A stretch of DNA of 64,000 nt from Asterochloris sp. CNOR1. Lineage: Eukaryota; Chlorophyta; Trebouxiophyceae; Trebouxiales; Trebouxiaceae. A model generated the notes under the pieces. That model had not been told where the DNA came from, searched no databases, and was given only the letters and a program-made list of their open reading frames with translations. The stretch is from NCBI GenBank assembly GCA_963969365.1, contig OZ017749.1, positions 3,782,001 to 3,846,000 of the forward strand. Reading direction: 5' to 3'. The first letter of the stretch is position 1. Every line of letters starts with the position of its first letter. The translations under genes were made by a program, and so were the position numbers. Below are positions 20,101-31,290 of this stretch, piece by piece.

Positions 20101-22031
20101 CTGCTGAAATGTGTGTACAGCAGCAGACGGTGGCAGGCTAGACTCTCAATCCCAAGCATGCAGCGTGCATCGCTGCTGCAGTCTATTTTGTTGTGTGTAG
20201 TGAGGCCCGCCATGCCCAGCGCTGGGGCCGACTGCCCAGTCCAATCTAGCTTCACAGTTCAACCCTTGGCTCAATTGTTAAGATTTTGGGGGAAAGACGC
20301 AGCATCTTGCCCCGGCTGACCTGCGCTTCACATCCGTGCTCTGCAACGCCCTTTGGCACTGAGAAGTGTCACCGGCAAGCAGGCAGGGGAGTTCCGCATT
20401 GCGGTTCTGTGCTGCCATCCAGCACCATGTGGGAGCCCGGTGGCCACAGGCAGTCCAGGCCTCTGCACCTGCCATGCATGTGCACTTGTCACGTGATTGC
20501 ACTTGACAGGTTAGGATGTAGGGTGTGTGCTCACCATCCTGCGCTGCGCGTCCCAGCACTCTGGGCAGGCCTGCTCCAACAATTCCAGGCCTGCGTTCCT
20601 CATGATCCCCCGTACAGCTGCGGTGGGGTCTTCGTTGATCTCCTCCAGATCGTCTGCAGCACCAGCAGCAGTTGTGTGAGGTGGGGCAGCATCATGCCGC
20701 ATGCGGGACGTCAGGTGGACGTGCTCTTCTGCCAAGTCCCACTGGCAGCAGCGGCACTCAAGTGACTGCTGGGCATTGAAATGGCGCAACGGCCAGCGGC
20801 AGTGTATGCTGCCCAGTGAGGCTGCAGGCCAACATTCAGAGGCATGGGCTTGCTGGCATTGTCGTTGGAGCTGAAAATGTAAGGCAGCAGCCTGGGCTGC
20901 TGTAGGGTGGCAGGGCATGTAGCGGCACAGACTTCTGCCCTGCTCAGATATTTTTCTAGCTACCCAGAACACAGAGCTCCTAACAAAGCATCAGGCAGCC
21001 ACTCAAGAGGGGCACAGCCTTGACACCCAATTGAGCAGCCTTTGTGGCGCGCCACCTGCCACCCTGGTATCTTCATTTGCTGAGAGCACTTAGTCCTGAT
21101 CGCCCTACAGGCCCCCTGGCAGGCCATTTTGGCCAGATGGACTAACCTGTATAGTAGCCACAGTCAACCTGCAAAGCAGCACATTGTCAGGCGTCAGTGT
21201 GTAAGAACAAGCGCCCCTTACGCTGACCCCAGCTATGACGATGCAAGGTCAGCTGCGACAGCACATTTCTCATGACATGTACTGTTTTGTGATCGAACTT
21301 TGAGCAGCACATTGCCAGGCTGCCCACCTTAAGATCGTGCTCCTGGCAGATGGACGCAAACTGGGAGTCCTCTGGCAGAGCCATGCAGGAGTCAGTGCCT
21401 CCAAAAGGGTTGCAGCGCTGCAGGGCAGAACTGACTATTCAGCGGTGCATCAGATGGCTTGTCTACACCTTCGCAATGGGCCTAGCAACCACACTGGGCA
21501 GAGCCAGTCAAGTGCAAGCTGCAACATTGCATAAATCCTCACCAGGCCCTGCTCTGCCTGCAGATTGCCACCAACAGCCCTCAAGAATTCCCTCTGGTCC
21601 TGCAGCGAAAAGAGGGTTTTCAGCTTAAGCCAGATGTTCAAGGGTGCCCACCCCTCTGTGGCAGACAGCTGGTGAGGCAGTGGTCTGCAAGACTCAATAG
21701 CAGCGCAGAGTGGGCTTCAGGCTTAGCCACAACCTGAACATGCGTTCAAGCAGTTGTTCGGTGGGGCAGCAGTCTACAAGACGTGGTGCCCACCTCCGCT
21801 GGCATGTTTGCCAGGGCCTTGATGAACTGCAGGGGGTTGTCCTGTGCCAGGGCCTCCAAGACTGCACACAGAGGGTTGTCGGTGACTTGTCATCCTGGGC
21901 ATAGCTTATGAAACTTGCCAGTCATCAAGGTGCAGGTAACATGAGATGTATCTCGGCTTACACTGCTGCTCTGTCTGGGCCCTGGCACAGCAGCAGATCG
22001 CTAGCACCAGCAGAAGCCACCTCAACGCCAT
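17163..22031 (-). CDS. Secreted/type I membrane protein with Frizzled-like cysteine-rich segment
   Basis: I do not recognise a named orthologue. The start at 22031 gives a clear signal peptide (WLLLVLAICCCARA) followed by a Cys-containing stretch. Predicted later exons lie at about 21780-21870, 21540-21600, 21315-21400, 20530-20650, 19745-19925, 19445-19570, 18688-18910, 17656-17784 and 17163-17367. Cys-rich pieces include CNPFGGTDSC, ACPECWDAQ, WCSQTVPKCG, WPCREMCEAVIDSCGCG (similar to the P-C-x-x-x-C-E core of Frizzled domains) and CTDAGKWCAG. The C-terminus has one membrane helix (GVGFTLLGLAAAVLALIAGY), an ERRR stop-transfer and a 25-residue tail with two Tyr motifs. Topology therefore suggests a single-pass surface receptor or adhesion protein. 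Several exon joins are unverified. Confidence 0.65.
17784..18240 (-). repeat. Acceptor-side echo array, 78-80 bp period
   Basis: The first bases of the penultimate exon with its CAG acceptor (+ strand aaagacagcctgcac, real start 17784) are repeated at 17864, 17942, 18020, 18100 and 18178. Spacings are 80, 78, 78, 80 and 78 bp. The whole period is repeated, including a ctgcagccatccaccc block. The array fills the 3' part of the intron. Confidence 0.92.
18355..18735 (-). repeat. Donor-side echo array in the same intron
   Basis: The end of the preceding exon (+ strand gccagctgcagcgccatgag then ctgctgca, real boundary 18688) recurs near 18535, 18449 and 18364. The first of these is almost exact. 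The donor GT itself is lost in these copies. Together with the 17784-18240 array this intron is built almost entirely from copies of its two flanks. Confidence 0.85.
18945..19115. repeat. Degenerate minisatellite of about 36 bp
   Basis: Four to five imperfect units of the form acagcagccatcagcaggga plus gcatggcagc lie in an intron of the Frizzled-like gene. Confidence 0.6.
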
Positions 22032-22493
22032 AATGTGTGCCTGTACCTGGTCTACCGATGGTTCAGATGGCCGGAAGAGAGCTAGCAAGGGGGCCGTGAT
22101 ATGGGCTGCAACTGATTCTCGAAGAAGGTAAAAGCAACAGCAGCGGCCGCCGTTCCCAGACGGGCCCTGCCTGGCTAAACTTCCGAAGACTGGTTATAAT
22201 GCAGCTGTCACGCAGGCCATGCACACGCAACCTACGCCACAGCACTTACTCTCACACACAGAGATGCTGATCTGATGTCGCCCTGACTGTTGATGTGCCC
22301 AGGCATGCCGTCGCCAGAGAGAAGTCTACTCCCTGCTGCAGATGCAGCAGCTGTAGGAGGGACCTAAGGGATCCTTGCCTGCCTGCAGACCAGGCAGGTC
22401 CCGATCAGGCTGACTGCTGACATCATGTAGGCTGCTGCATGCGCAGGGGTGTAAAGCTAGGATACTGCACCCAAATCTCTGACCAAGCATGGC
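22032..22493. other. Intergenic interval between two minus-strand genes
   Basis: About 460 bp between the ATG of the Frizzled-like gene and the last likely codon of the XEG113-like gene. It must hold the terminator of one and the promoter of the other; no specific site was recognised. Confidence 0.4.
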
Positions 22494-25400
22494 TCACCAG
22501 GCTCTCACGGCCTTGCCTCGCACCACGCCCACACAGGCCCTTCCCCACAGAACCCCCAGTGCTTGCAGGTTGGCCTTGCACTCCCACTGCTCCGTCAAAT
22601 CTGTCCTGGGCAGCACGTCCTCTGCTTTGTTGTGCCTCTCCAAGAAGGTTTGCCAGAATGCAGGTAGTCTGGGATGTTGTGGGGTGGGGGAAAAGGAGAG
22701 TGGCATGTCGGAGGCCACTGCGCCCGCACCCACTTGATCCCAAATTACTCTTGCTTTTGTTGCGAGGGGGTGTTTGCAATTGCTGGATTTCTTGATGCAA
22801 GTGCGGCCAATGAGAGTGCCCCCAACAACCCCTGGTGCTTTAGCATTAATCAGGCCCACATGGCTTGCCATCAGCCTCGGCCTGTACCACATGGCTTGCC
22901 AAACAGCCTTGGCCACTCTCTGTGCAAGGCCAATACTCTGCCTGGACAGGAGGGTCAGCCTCCTGTTTGGCCGGACATGTGTCTGAGGACATCATCACAT
23001 GACCACAGTTTCAGCTTACATCATCAACCCTGCTTTTCTAAGACTGATGTGCTGTCTTTTAAATTTCCTGATAGCGTTTTGCACTCTCTCTTGCCTCTGC
23101 CTACCATCTGGACCCTTCCAGGCCACAACTTTCTTTGACTGCATGGCTACATCACTGAGAGTGAGCTCCCCATTGGACACAGGATCCCACAAGTCAGCTG
23201 CGTCCGGGCAATGCACAGCCAGGGAGTTGCATGTCACAAACAGCCATGCCAGACGGGAAGGGGGAGCCAGAGTTCCTGCCAGTGCGACCATTTGGTGATG
23301 CCTGCCATCTGTGCAACAGACCCAGCTTGCACTTGTCTTGCACGACCCAGTGCACCTTTATGTGCGAGCCCAGAGTGACTTGGTCTGGGTGCCAGCCACG
23401 TCTCTCATTAGCTTCCCAGTCCCACTCAGCCAGCAGGTGTGGTGGTCGTCACTGATGCTGGGCTGTTTTGTCCTATGGAGGCGGGCCTCATGGGCACACT
23501 CGGGGCATCCAGTCCCATGGACTTTAGTTCTGTGACAAACACCTGTGGTCCAGCTGTTGCCGCTTAAGCCACACCTCCAGGCCGCCTCGACTGCGCTGCT
23601 TGCTGTCACAGTCTCTGGTGTCCTTTCCCTGTTGGCATTCCAGTCCCACTCCGCTGCCACCTCTGGGTGGTTTGTGGGCCAGATTATTGCAAGATCTCAC
23701 TGCTCTGCCACTGTCATAGGGGCATCCGGCGCCGTTTGTGCGATCGCTGACCCTTGCCTGCCACCTGTGCGGCTGCCCAATCTTGCACATGCCGCTCCTC
23801 CACCAGGCCTTCCTGAGGCTATGGGGCGCAATGATGATCTTGCCCAGGTGGGTTTTAGCCTTATAGTCCCACTCCTGCTGCAAATGTGGAGCCAGCCGGC
23901 TGATGTTGGGGCCAGCCTGCTCCTCAAGCTTGCCTGAAAACACAGCAGGAGTTTGCTGCTGTGATGAGGCGAGAAAGGATGCTGAGTGACATGACTGCTG
24001 CACCAGGCAGGTTTGCTTGCCTTGAATGCTACTCATCTGCCTTGGTATGCTCTGGCTCAGGGTGGCTGCAAGGTTGAGCCTGTGCAGCTCTCGCAGCTTT
24101 GCTGCAAGGTGCATGCATGACAACAGCATCACAGCTGGGATCTGGTGGGCCAGTGACCTTGAGCATGCTATTGCTCCAGTCTGATTGTTCGCCCACTATT
24201 GAGGAGGGCAGCATGGAACCACAGCTATGGTCCATCTCATGCACAGCCCTTGAGGTGGCCTCTGGCCTCGTTGCCTCTAAGCCAACTGTCCACAACAGAA
24301 GCATACAGCTGTCACAGCAGGGGCGGTGCCCACAGAGGCCACACCTGCATGCTGATGTCGCTGCCTGACGCCGCTAGTCTCTATCTCCTGCTCTCCATTG
24401 CTCACACAGTCCCACTCTGCTAAGACAGCTGAGTGGTTGTAGACCAGGTTTCTGACAGGGGGAGGCTGCTCTCCCACTTTCAACAAGACAACTGTTGCAT
24501 GAGAGTCCATTTGCCGGTTGTCGCGTGCCACTTGTGCAGCTGTCGCGTCTTGCAATGGGTCCAGCAGCTGTTCCTCCCACTCTGAGATGTGACGGTGATC
24601 CTACCCAGGTGGCCGTGGCCCACTCCTGCTTCAGGTGCAGGCCCAGGCGGCTGGTATTGGGGCTAGCCTATTGCCCCAGACTGCCACTTTCGTCTGCAGA
24701 CATGGCAGGTGCTGCGCTGCTCTGCTGAGGCAGGCACGCTACCCATTGTACAAAAAAGGTGAGGTACCTGTATAGAATGCACCATGCTCTGCAGTCCCAA
24801 GCACTGTGCATCTTTTCGACAGTCTTGCAGGCAGCAGTGCTCAAATCTGCAGTTTTATACATCAATCTTGTCAGGTGAGTGTTGCTGGCACTTGCAAGTG
24901 CCAACAGACCGGAACCGTCAAGACTACAGGGGCCTCAGGCACAGAATTTTCATGTTGCCAACATGAACGTCAGATCAGCATTAGCAGGCACCAGTCTATA
25001 TGAGACTCCTCCATCCTGCCCCTCAGGCACCTTTCTGCAGCACCAGAACCCTGGCAGGTGCTCCAGACGCTTGAGAAAGCTTTGCTGTGCAGCAATATCA
25101 GTGAAGCCGCGAATGGCAGCTGACACGTTGCTGAAGTGCAGCAGCTTGGCGCCAGCATGGGGTTTCAGGACCTGCTGGAGGTCTGTGTCTGTCAGCTGCC
25201 CTGGCAGGTGCACCTGAGTGTGTTGTCCAGCAGCAGGTGGCCCCACGCCGATGTTGACTTGAGAGCCCTGCTCGTCGCACAGCAGCAAGGTCAGAGCATG
25301 TCAAAGCACGGGCCAGCATGCCTGAAGTTGGTGTGTCAAGGGATTTTGGCCTCACTTTGATGGCAGCCTGCACTTCAGGATGCGTCAGGAAGGAGTGCTC

Positions 25401-28400
25401 CCTGAATGGCAGGGGGGGACCCAACTCCTCTGGCTTGTCATCAAAGTGCCACGGCTCAAGAATCTGCATGCAGGCAGCGACCGACAGGTTATCAGCCTTG
25501 ATGTTGTGATCATGTGGCTCTCTGAGCAAGCCCAAAGGCTGGTGTCCGCCAGCTCGCTCGGCGGCGGGTGCTTCCATTGTCGCCCTCTGCTGCCCGCACA
25601 GGTCTGTGCAGCATCTGCTGAGTAACAAACACAATGGAAGGCCACATTGCAGCAGTGCCTGCCATGGGCAACATTGAACATACACGGCAGACATATAGGT
25701 CCATTGCCAAATCAGGGCAGCCCATGCCAATGCGCTCACATGATCAAGAGGACAGACATAGGGCAGCCGCGTCTTGGCAGCCCCAGGCACTCTGCAGCGC
25801 TCCAGGGGACCCCTGCAGAGAGGAGCAGTGGTCCAGGGGGCCCCTGCAGAGGAGAGCAGGCCACAGGCACCAGGCCGTCTCAGGCAACAGCGAATAACAG
25901 CGTTTGCCGCTGTAGCAAACACCTGCAAACCCTGCATGATCTTGAGGCAGCAATGGCTGCTGTTATGCGCAGAGAAACAAGCAGAGAGCAGTGCTTGGCT
26001 GCAGTGAAGTTGGATGGCAATGCGGGAACAGTTTGGTGCAGTGAGGCACCTGCAAGCCCTGCTTTCTTTCTTGAGCCCCCGACCGCTCTTGCCTGGTGGC
26101 CAGGCAGCCTGTCAGCCTCACCAGTAGCGGTCGCAGTAGCACAGCATCACAGGGAAGACGAGGGTGCGGTTCAGTATGAGAGCCAGTGCCAGCGCGTACG
26201 TGATCTGCAGAGGTGCAGCCCGCCTTAGCAGGCACGACAAATATTGGCGTCCCAGCAGTTCTTGGTGGATGCAGGGTGTGCCCTGCTCTCAGTGATTCAA
26301 AACCTCAGCAGGCACTGTCAGGGTGCTGGCAGCCAGGATCGCTGAAGCCAGGAGTGCTGCCGGCCAGTGATGAGCGCTGAATGTTCCTGTCCACACACCT
26401 GTGACAGCACCTGCCCCATGTTGGTCAGATGCACCGCAATCATCTGCTCATCGGTGAGGGCATCCAGTTCTGCAGGGGCCAGGTGCAGCTGGTGCAGCTG
26501 AATTGACAGCAGCCTGGGCTCTGTCCGGTACGCAGGGGAGTCCCGCCACAACATGGCTTCCCGCAATCTCGTCTGCTTGCCTCGGACGCCTCCAAATTGA
26601 AAGGTCGCATGTACCACAAAGGGGGTCACCTCCTGCACCTGCAGGCGTGAATTGAGTGGTAAAAGTCAACCAAGTGTACCTCACATTGTCCAGGGAGCGG
26701 CTGCCTGGGCTCTGCGCAAACACAGGTGGTCCTGCCACAGCATGGCCTCAAGCAGGCACATCTGCCTGCTCTCGAACTAACAGGTGGCATGCACCACGAA
26801 GTGGGAGACCGCCTGTACCTGCAGACAAGCAGCAAGCTAAGATTGCAGATGACTGACACTCAAATGATGGTTGCAGCAACATGAGCATGCAGCTTCAGGC
26901 ATGCAGGCCTTGCAACTCAGACAAGCTGTTGCCGCAGGTGCAAGCTCACATGCATGCAGACCTTTGACAGCACGCTTGCTGCCCAAGCCTGGACTGCACT
27001 CATCCCAGCAGCAGATTTGCCTGCTCAACACACCAGCAACCCGTCCAGCCCTGCACCACGCTGTTGTTATGAACACGTCATGCAAAACAGAACAGAAGAG
27101 CCTGTAGGCATGTCTCGGCAAGGCGTCGCCCCTCACCTCATGACAGCTCAGCGCAGAGAAGCGTGCACACAAAGCAAGCGCGCAGCCATGTTCTGGCAAG
27201 TCGTCACCCCTCACCTCGTACAGGCTCTGCACAAAGAAGGTGTGGCCCCCTGCAAAGCTCGCAACAGGAAGGACCCCCACTGTGAGGGCGCCCCCATGCC
27301 CCTTCCACAGCCGAGACTCGCTGCCAGCACCTCCTGATAGGTCCACTCCCTGGCGTGCCAGATTGTTGAACACAGTCTGGTCCCAGGCTGTCTCATGTGC
27401 TTGCAGGGCAGACTCCCAGGCTGCCAGGAAGGCTGTGGTGGCTGCCGTTGGGCGCAGAAGCATCAGGCCTGCACATGAAAGCATTAGCTGATTGTACAGG
27501 TGAAGTGGGGACACGTTCGGGTTAGCAGGCATCCAGGAAGGGCGTGGTGTCTGGGGGCAGGCTGCTGAAGTGTCAGGCCTGCAAAGCAAAGGACTCCAAT
27601 GGTTGGCATGGGCCTGATAGCTTGGCAGGGTGCATGGCTTGCAGAAAGTGCCGCAGTGGCAGCTATAGGCTGCGTAAGCGTCAGGCCCACACAAAAGGGA
27701 TGCGGTTGCTGCAAAAGGGTCCACTTTTGGCCTGGCAGGTGGCAGCTGCCTTTCTATAGCATGTCAGGCCTGCTGTGGTAAGGAATGATAAGAGATGATG
27801 AACACATTGAGTGATGAGCTGTGGCCTTGAAAGGCCAATCAGGAAGGCTGTTATGGGTATTCAAAGCAACAGGCCTGCACAAGTGGGCAACGGAGCAGCC
27901 GTGGGATCTGAGCATCTCACACAACAACCAAGAAGGCTCCAGAGGCTACTCTGACCCGCAAAGCATCAGGCCTGCTCAGGTGAGGTACCATGGACGCCCG
28001 CAGCAGCAGGGAGGGCAATCTTGGAGTCAAAAATCGTTTCTTGCAGACAGCATACCGTGCAACCCCCTCCAGCTTGGCCAAGTGAGATGCAGTGCCGGTG
28101 CAAGTGATGGACATGCATACAGCATGGGAGCAGGTGGAGATCTGCTTGGCGCACCGATGTTCATGGCGGTGTAGGCAGCATGTGGCAGCTCCAGCCCCGT
28201 ATCCCCTGGCTCCAGCTGAGTGTCCAGGGCATCACTGCTGACCAGCAGGTCGGCCTCAGGGAAACGGCCAAAGTAGTCTGCAGGGTTGGCCAGCCATACC
28301 TGCAGGCGGCAGGGGTGGGGTGTTTTGGCATTCCGGATGGGCGGCAGGCAAGGGCGCATGGATCGGCCAGCCAGGTCTGCTGGCGGCAGAGGTCGGCGCA

Positions 28401-31095
28401 ATAATGCCAGCTGTTTCAAACGACTTGCCGTCAGCAACATCATCTAGGCGTTGCAGGTGATGGGGCTAGCGACCCAAGGTAGGTGCTGTTACCAGATACA
28501 TGAACAGAATCCACCATGTCCATGTTGGGGACGACCACATGCACCTGCAGCTCAAACTGGGCTAGCTGCCCCTAAGCAGGTGCTGTCAACAAACACCTGA
28601 ATGAGACCCACCATGTCTGCATTTCAAATGATGGGCTGAATATCAATGCCTGGCTGGCCCAGTTGCCCCCTGGAAGGTGCCGTCAGCAACACCCTGAGCA
28701 AGACCTACCGTGTCAGCATCGCAGATGACCACCTGCACCTCAAAGCCGGCCAGCTGCCGCGCCAGGGCCAGCTTTTGGCGCTGGAGCTTGTGGAAGTCCC
28801 CGCCGCCCCAGACCATGTTGCCTGCAGGCCACAACCTCTGTCAGATGGTGGCAAAAAATGTCCTGGCTCACATGAACGCAGGGCAGCCCCATTCTGTGGA
28901 AGTCCTCAAGACCCTTCAATCATGTCGCCTGCAGGCTGGGGCAGAAATGGTCTTTGTTTTCCACGGTGTGAAGCAAGGGACACGCCTTTTGGAGTTGGCC
29001 AGGCCAGGCTGTGCCACTGCCAGAAAATGCATTTTGCAGCAAGGCTTCCCCTGGGGTGTACACCTCACACCTAATTGAGCGCAAAGACATGTCACCACCT
29101 GCCTGGAGTGGCATTCACATGGTTGTTTAGACTCTCGTGCCACGTTCAGAAATTGTGGGCAGCTTGCACAAGAGGCATGGCTTGGTCCTGGCATATGCAG
29201 TGGCAGGAGGAGGCCTGGCCGCGTGGCAAGAGGATCAAGCGCTGTGCTCACATGTTTGAGGCCTGCTGCTTTCATTTCAAGATGCTCACAGGGCAGCCCC
29301 AGCACACCTGTCGGCAGCCCTGCTGACCCACCCTGTGCGGCAAACATGGCAAAGGTGGGGATGCCCTGCTGGGTCAGAAGCTGCCCTGCCGCCTTGTCCA
29401 GTGCACCTGCGCGCAGCAGCAGAGGGCTTCACCTTCATCCTGCCAACAGCAGAGAATGCTGTTGCACAGCTGCTGTGAGTGCTTGACGGCGTCCTGACAG
29501 GCCACTTGGCTGTGCAGTCTTCAGCTTGCATGGACAGCTGGAGCACATAATGGCCAGCAGCAGAAGGTCAGATGCTCCCATCAGCAGAAGATCCTCCTGC
29601 AAGGCAGGCTGTATGAAGACTGGCAGGCTGCTCCAGAAAGCTCTCTGCATCCAATCTTTTGCAGACAGCAGCTGAGGCTGAAGCAGCACATGTTGCAGAT
29701 GCTGGTGGCATCACCTCAAGAGATAGCCTGTGCTGTGAGGCAACAGCCTGGAATTGCTTTGCTTCACTGCTGCCATCATCTGCCTGGAACAACAGGCCAA
29801 AAGAACCAACTGCAGGCACAAGGCAGCAGCTCACCCACAAGAAAGTTGTTGATGCCTGCTGCGCGAGCATAGTGCGCCCAGTTGGCAGCAAAAGGCACAT
29901 AGTGCTGGTTGGCCCAGGTCACAAACAGCAGGTTGCCATGACTGTGCTGCTGGGCTAACTTCTTGGAGAGGTGCGGCAGGGAATGGCCAGATGCTGCCTC
30001 CTGCCGCCCTGCAGCAGTGTTTGCTGTCAAGCCTGCTCGGCCGGGGAATAGTCGTGCCAGACTCACTGGCAGGAGACAGAGGCAGTCATGTAGCACAGGC
30101 AAGCTTGGCCAGCGCGGCAGCATCAGGGCTCAGAGCCACATTATCGGTGGGCCGGTCCAGGGGGCAAGGTGGCCACCTTCGAGATGGCTGTCGCCTGTCA
30201 ATGGCTGGGCTGCCTTAGTTGTGGCGCTGACAGCATGTTCCAAGGGTAGAGTAGGGTCTGCATGGTCTGCAGAGTCAGCCATGGGCTGTCCGCTCCCGAC
30301 TGTGGTGGCGGTAGCTTGTGCATGTACAGTGGGCTCACTTGTTGGCGCTTTAGGTGGGCTCTGCACGGCACCTGCAGGCGAGGCTCAATTGCGGCCCCTG
30401 CGACACCAGGAGGAGCAGATAGATAGAGACTTGTCTCATGCCTCCGTTGATGTCGCGCAAGTATGCTTTGGCGCAGTGCTGGCTGGCATGCCTGATCGGT
30501 GCACCCTGGCTGCTGGCAACAGCAGCACAAAGGTCTGACTGCTGTACAGTCGTCTTGCAGGCCACTTGATAAAATTTCATTTTTCACCTGTTGCACCAGC
30601 AGCTGTCCCGGTTGACAGGGGTGTGGTGGTCACTGCCTGGTGGCTGGCAGTGGCAGCATCAGCTGCTGCTGCCTGTGCTGGGGTAGCACCAGCTCTGACA
30701 GCCTTGCCTGATTGCTGCAGCAGGACGCTGCTCCTGTCGAGGCTGTCTGCGCTGGATGCATTCTGGCTGAGGTTCCACACATGGTGCCAAAGGGTGCTGT
30801 TTTCGGTGTGATTGGCACTTAGGCCGGCAGTCCCTGCTGCCGTTGAGAGGTAGCTTTGCTGCAGGTGCAGGCACATTGACAGAAATGTGCTGAGTCTCAG
30901 AGGCCATCGTCTTGTGATGCATGCAACAATCTCTTTTCAGACTCAACATAGGCGCCGGCCACAAAGCACCCTCTCAAGACAGCGCGGAGACACACCTGGC
31001 ATGGTCCTCACCTGGTGCATCAGGACCATGCCTGACACAGCAAACAAGAGAAAGAGTGAACCTAGGACCACTGGGGGAATCCGCAAGGGACCCAT
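22494..31095 (-). CDS. XEG113: XEG113-like GT77 arabinosyltransferase (Golgi type II membrane protein)
   Basis: Homologue of plant XEG113, which adds arabinose to hydroxyproline-rich wall glycoproteins. Exon 1 (31095-31012, 28 codons) is an N-terminal signal anchor (VVLGSLFLLFAVSGMVL). Exon 2 (30858-30587) is an Asn/Ser/Ala-rich stem with N-glycosylation sites. Catalytic blocks follow: LLFVTWANQHYVPFAANW (about 29940-29900), NNFLVG-ALDKAA, NMVWGGGDFHK and VVICDADTV with the D-x-D motif (about 28829-28709), VWLANPADYFGRFPEADLL-SSD (about 28310), WDQTVFN and VGVLPVASFAGGHTFFVQ (about 27390-27215), VHATFQFGGVRGKQTRLREA (about 26610), ALILNRTLVFPV (about 26180), RLPYVCPLDHV (about 25770), LGPPLPFREHSFL (about 25400) and FWCC (about 25040). 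The C-terminal exons between 25.0 and 22.5 kb are unclear because this stretch is full of echo copies, so the end at 22494 is tentative. Its expected substrate class is encoded by the neighbouring SPPPP-rich channel gene. Confidence 0.85.
22560..24690 (-). repeat. Degraded repeats in the 3' region of the XEG113-like gene
   Basis: A + strand 'cagtcccactc' core (complement of a GAGTGGGACTG coding motif) recurs near 22577, 23190, 23427, 23646, 23862, 24407, 24570 and 24627 with variable flanks. The copies near 23862 and 24627 also share a longer gccagccggctgatgttggg-type flank. I cannot say which copy or copies are coding. Confidence 0.5.
26520..26830 (-). repeat. Long acceptor-side echo of a GT77 exon
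   Basis: The first 110 or so bases of the exon starting at 26638 have a degraded copy starting at 26818, 180 bp upstream in the gene. The copy includes gccacaacatggc/gccacagcatggc, ggtcgcatgtaccac/ggtggcatgcaccac and the CTGCAG acceptor. Confidence 0.8.
27050..27240 (-). repeat. Donor-side echo of the GGHTFFVQ exon
   Basis: The real exon end at 27215 (+ strand cccctcacctcgtacaggctctg) has a copy 78 bp away, with boundary at 27137 (cccctcacctcatgacagctcag). Both keep the GTGAGG donor. Confidence 0.75.
28470..28745 (-). repeat. Donor-side echo of the D-x-D exon
   Basis: Three units about 97 bp apart, with a cctaccgtgtc/caccatgtc-type boundary at about 28709 (real), 28612 and 28515. Neighbouring blocks (ccacctgcacctcaaa / ccacatgcacctgcagctcaaa, and the gctgtcaacaaacacctgaa stretch) are repeated with them. 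Confidence 0.7.
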
Positions 31096-31290
31096 GTGAA
31101 TCTTTCAATGACTGTCAGGGACCAGGCGATGATCTGGGTTCCATGTTGCTGGCTGCAAATGTGTTTCCATGGCTGTCATGAATTGCTGCAAGAGATGGCG
31201 CCAAGGCAACCTAACAACTGATCTCGGGTTCCCCGGCTCGCATTGGCATGGTGCCATCAGACAACGGGACGCTCAGCACGAATCCCGGTG
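31096..31290. promoter_or_regulatory. Divergent promoter interval of XEG113-like gene and its neighbour
   Basis: 195 bp between the GT77 ATG (-) and the first in-frame ATG of the gene on the + strand. No element was recognised. Confidence 0.35.
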
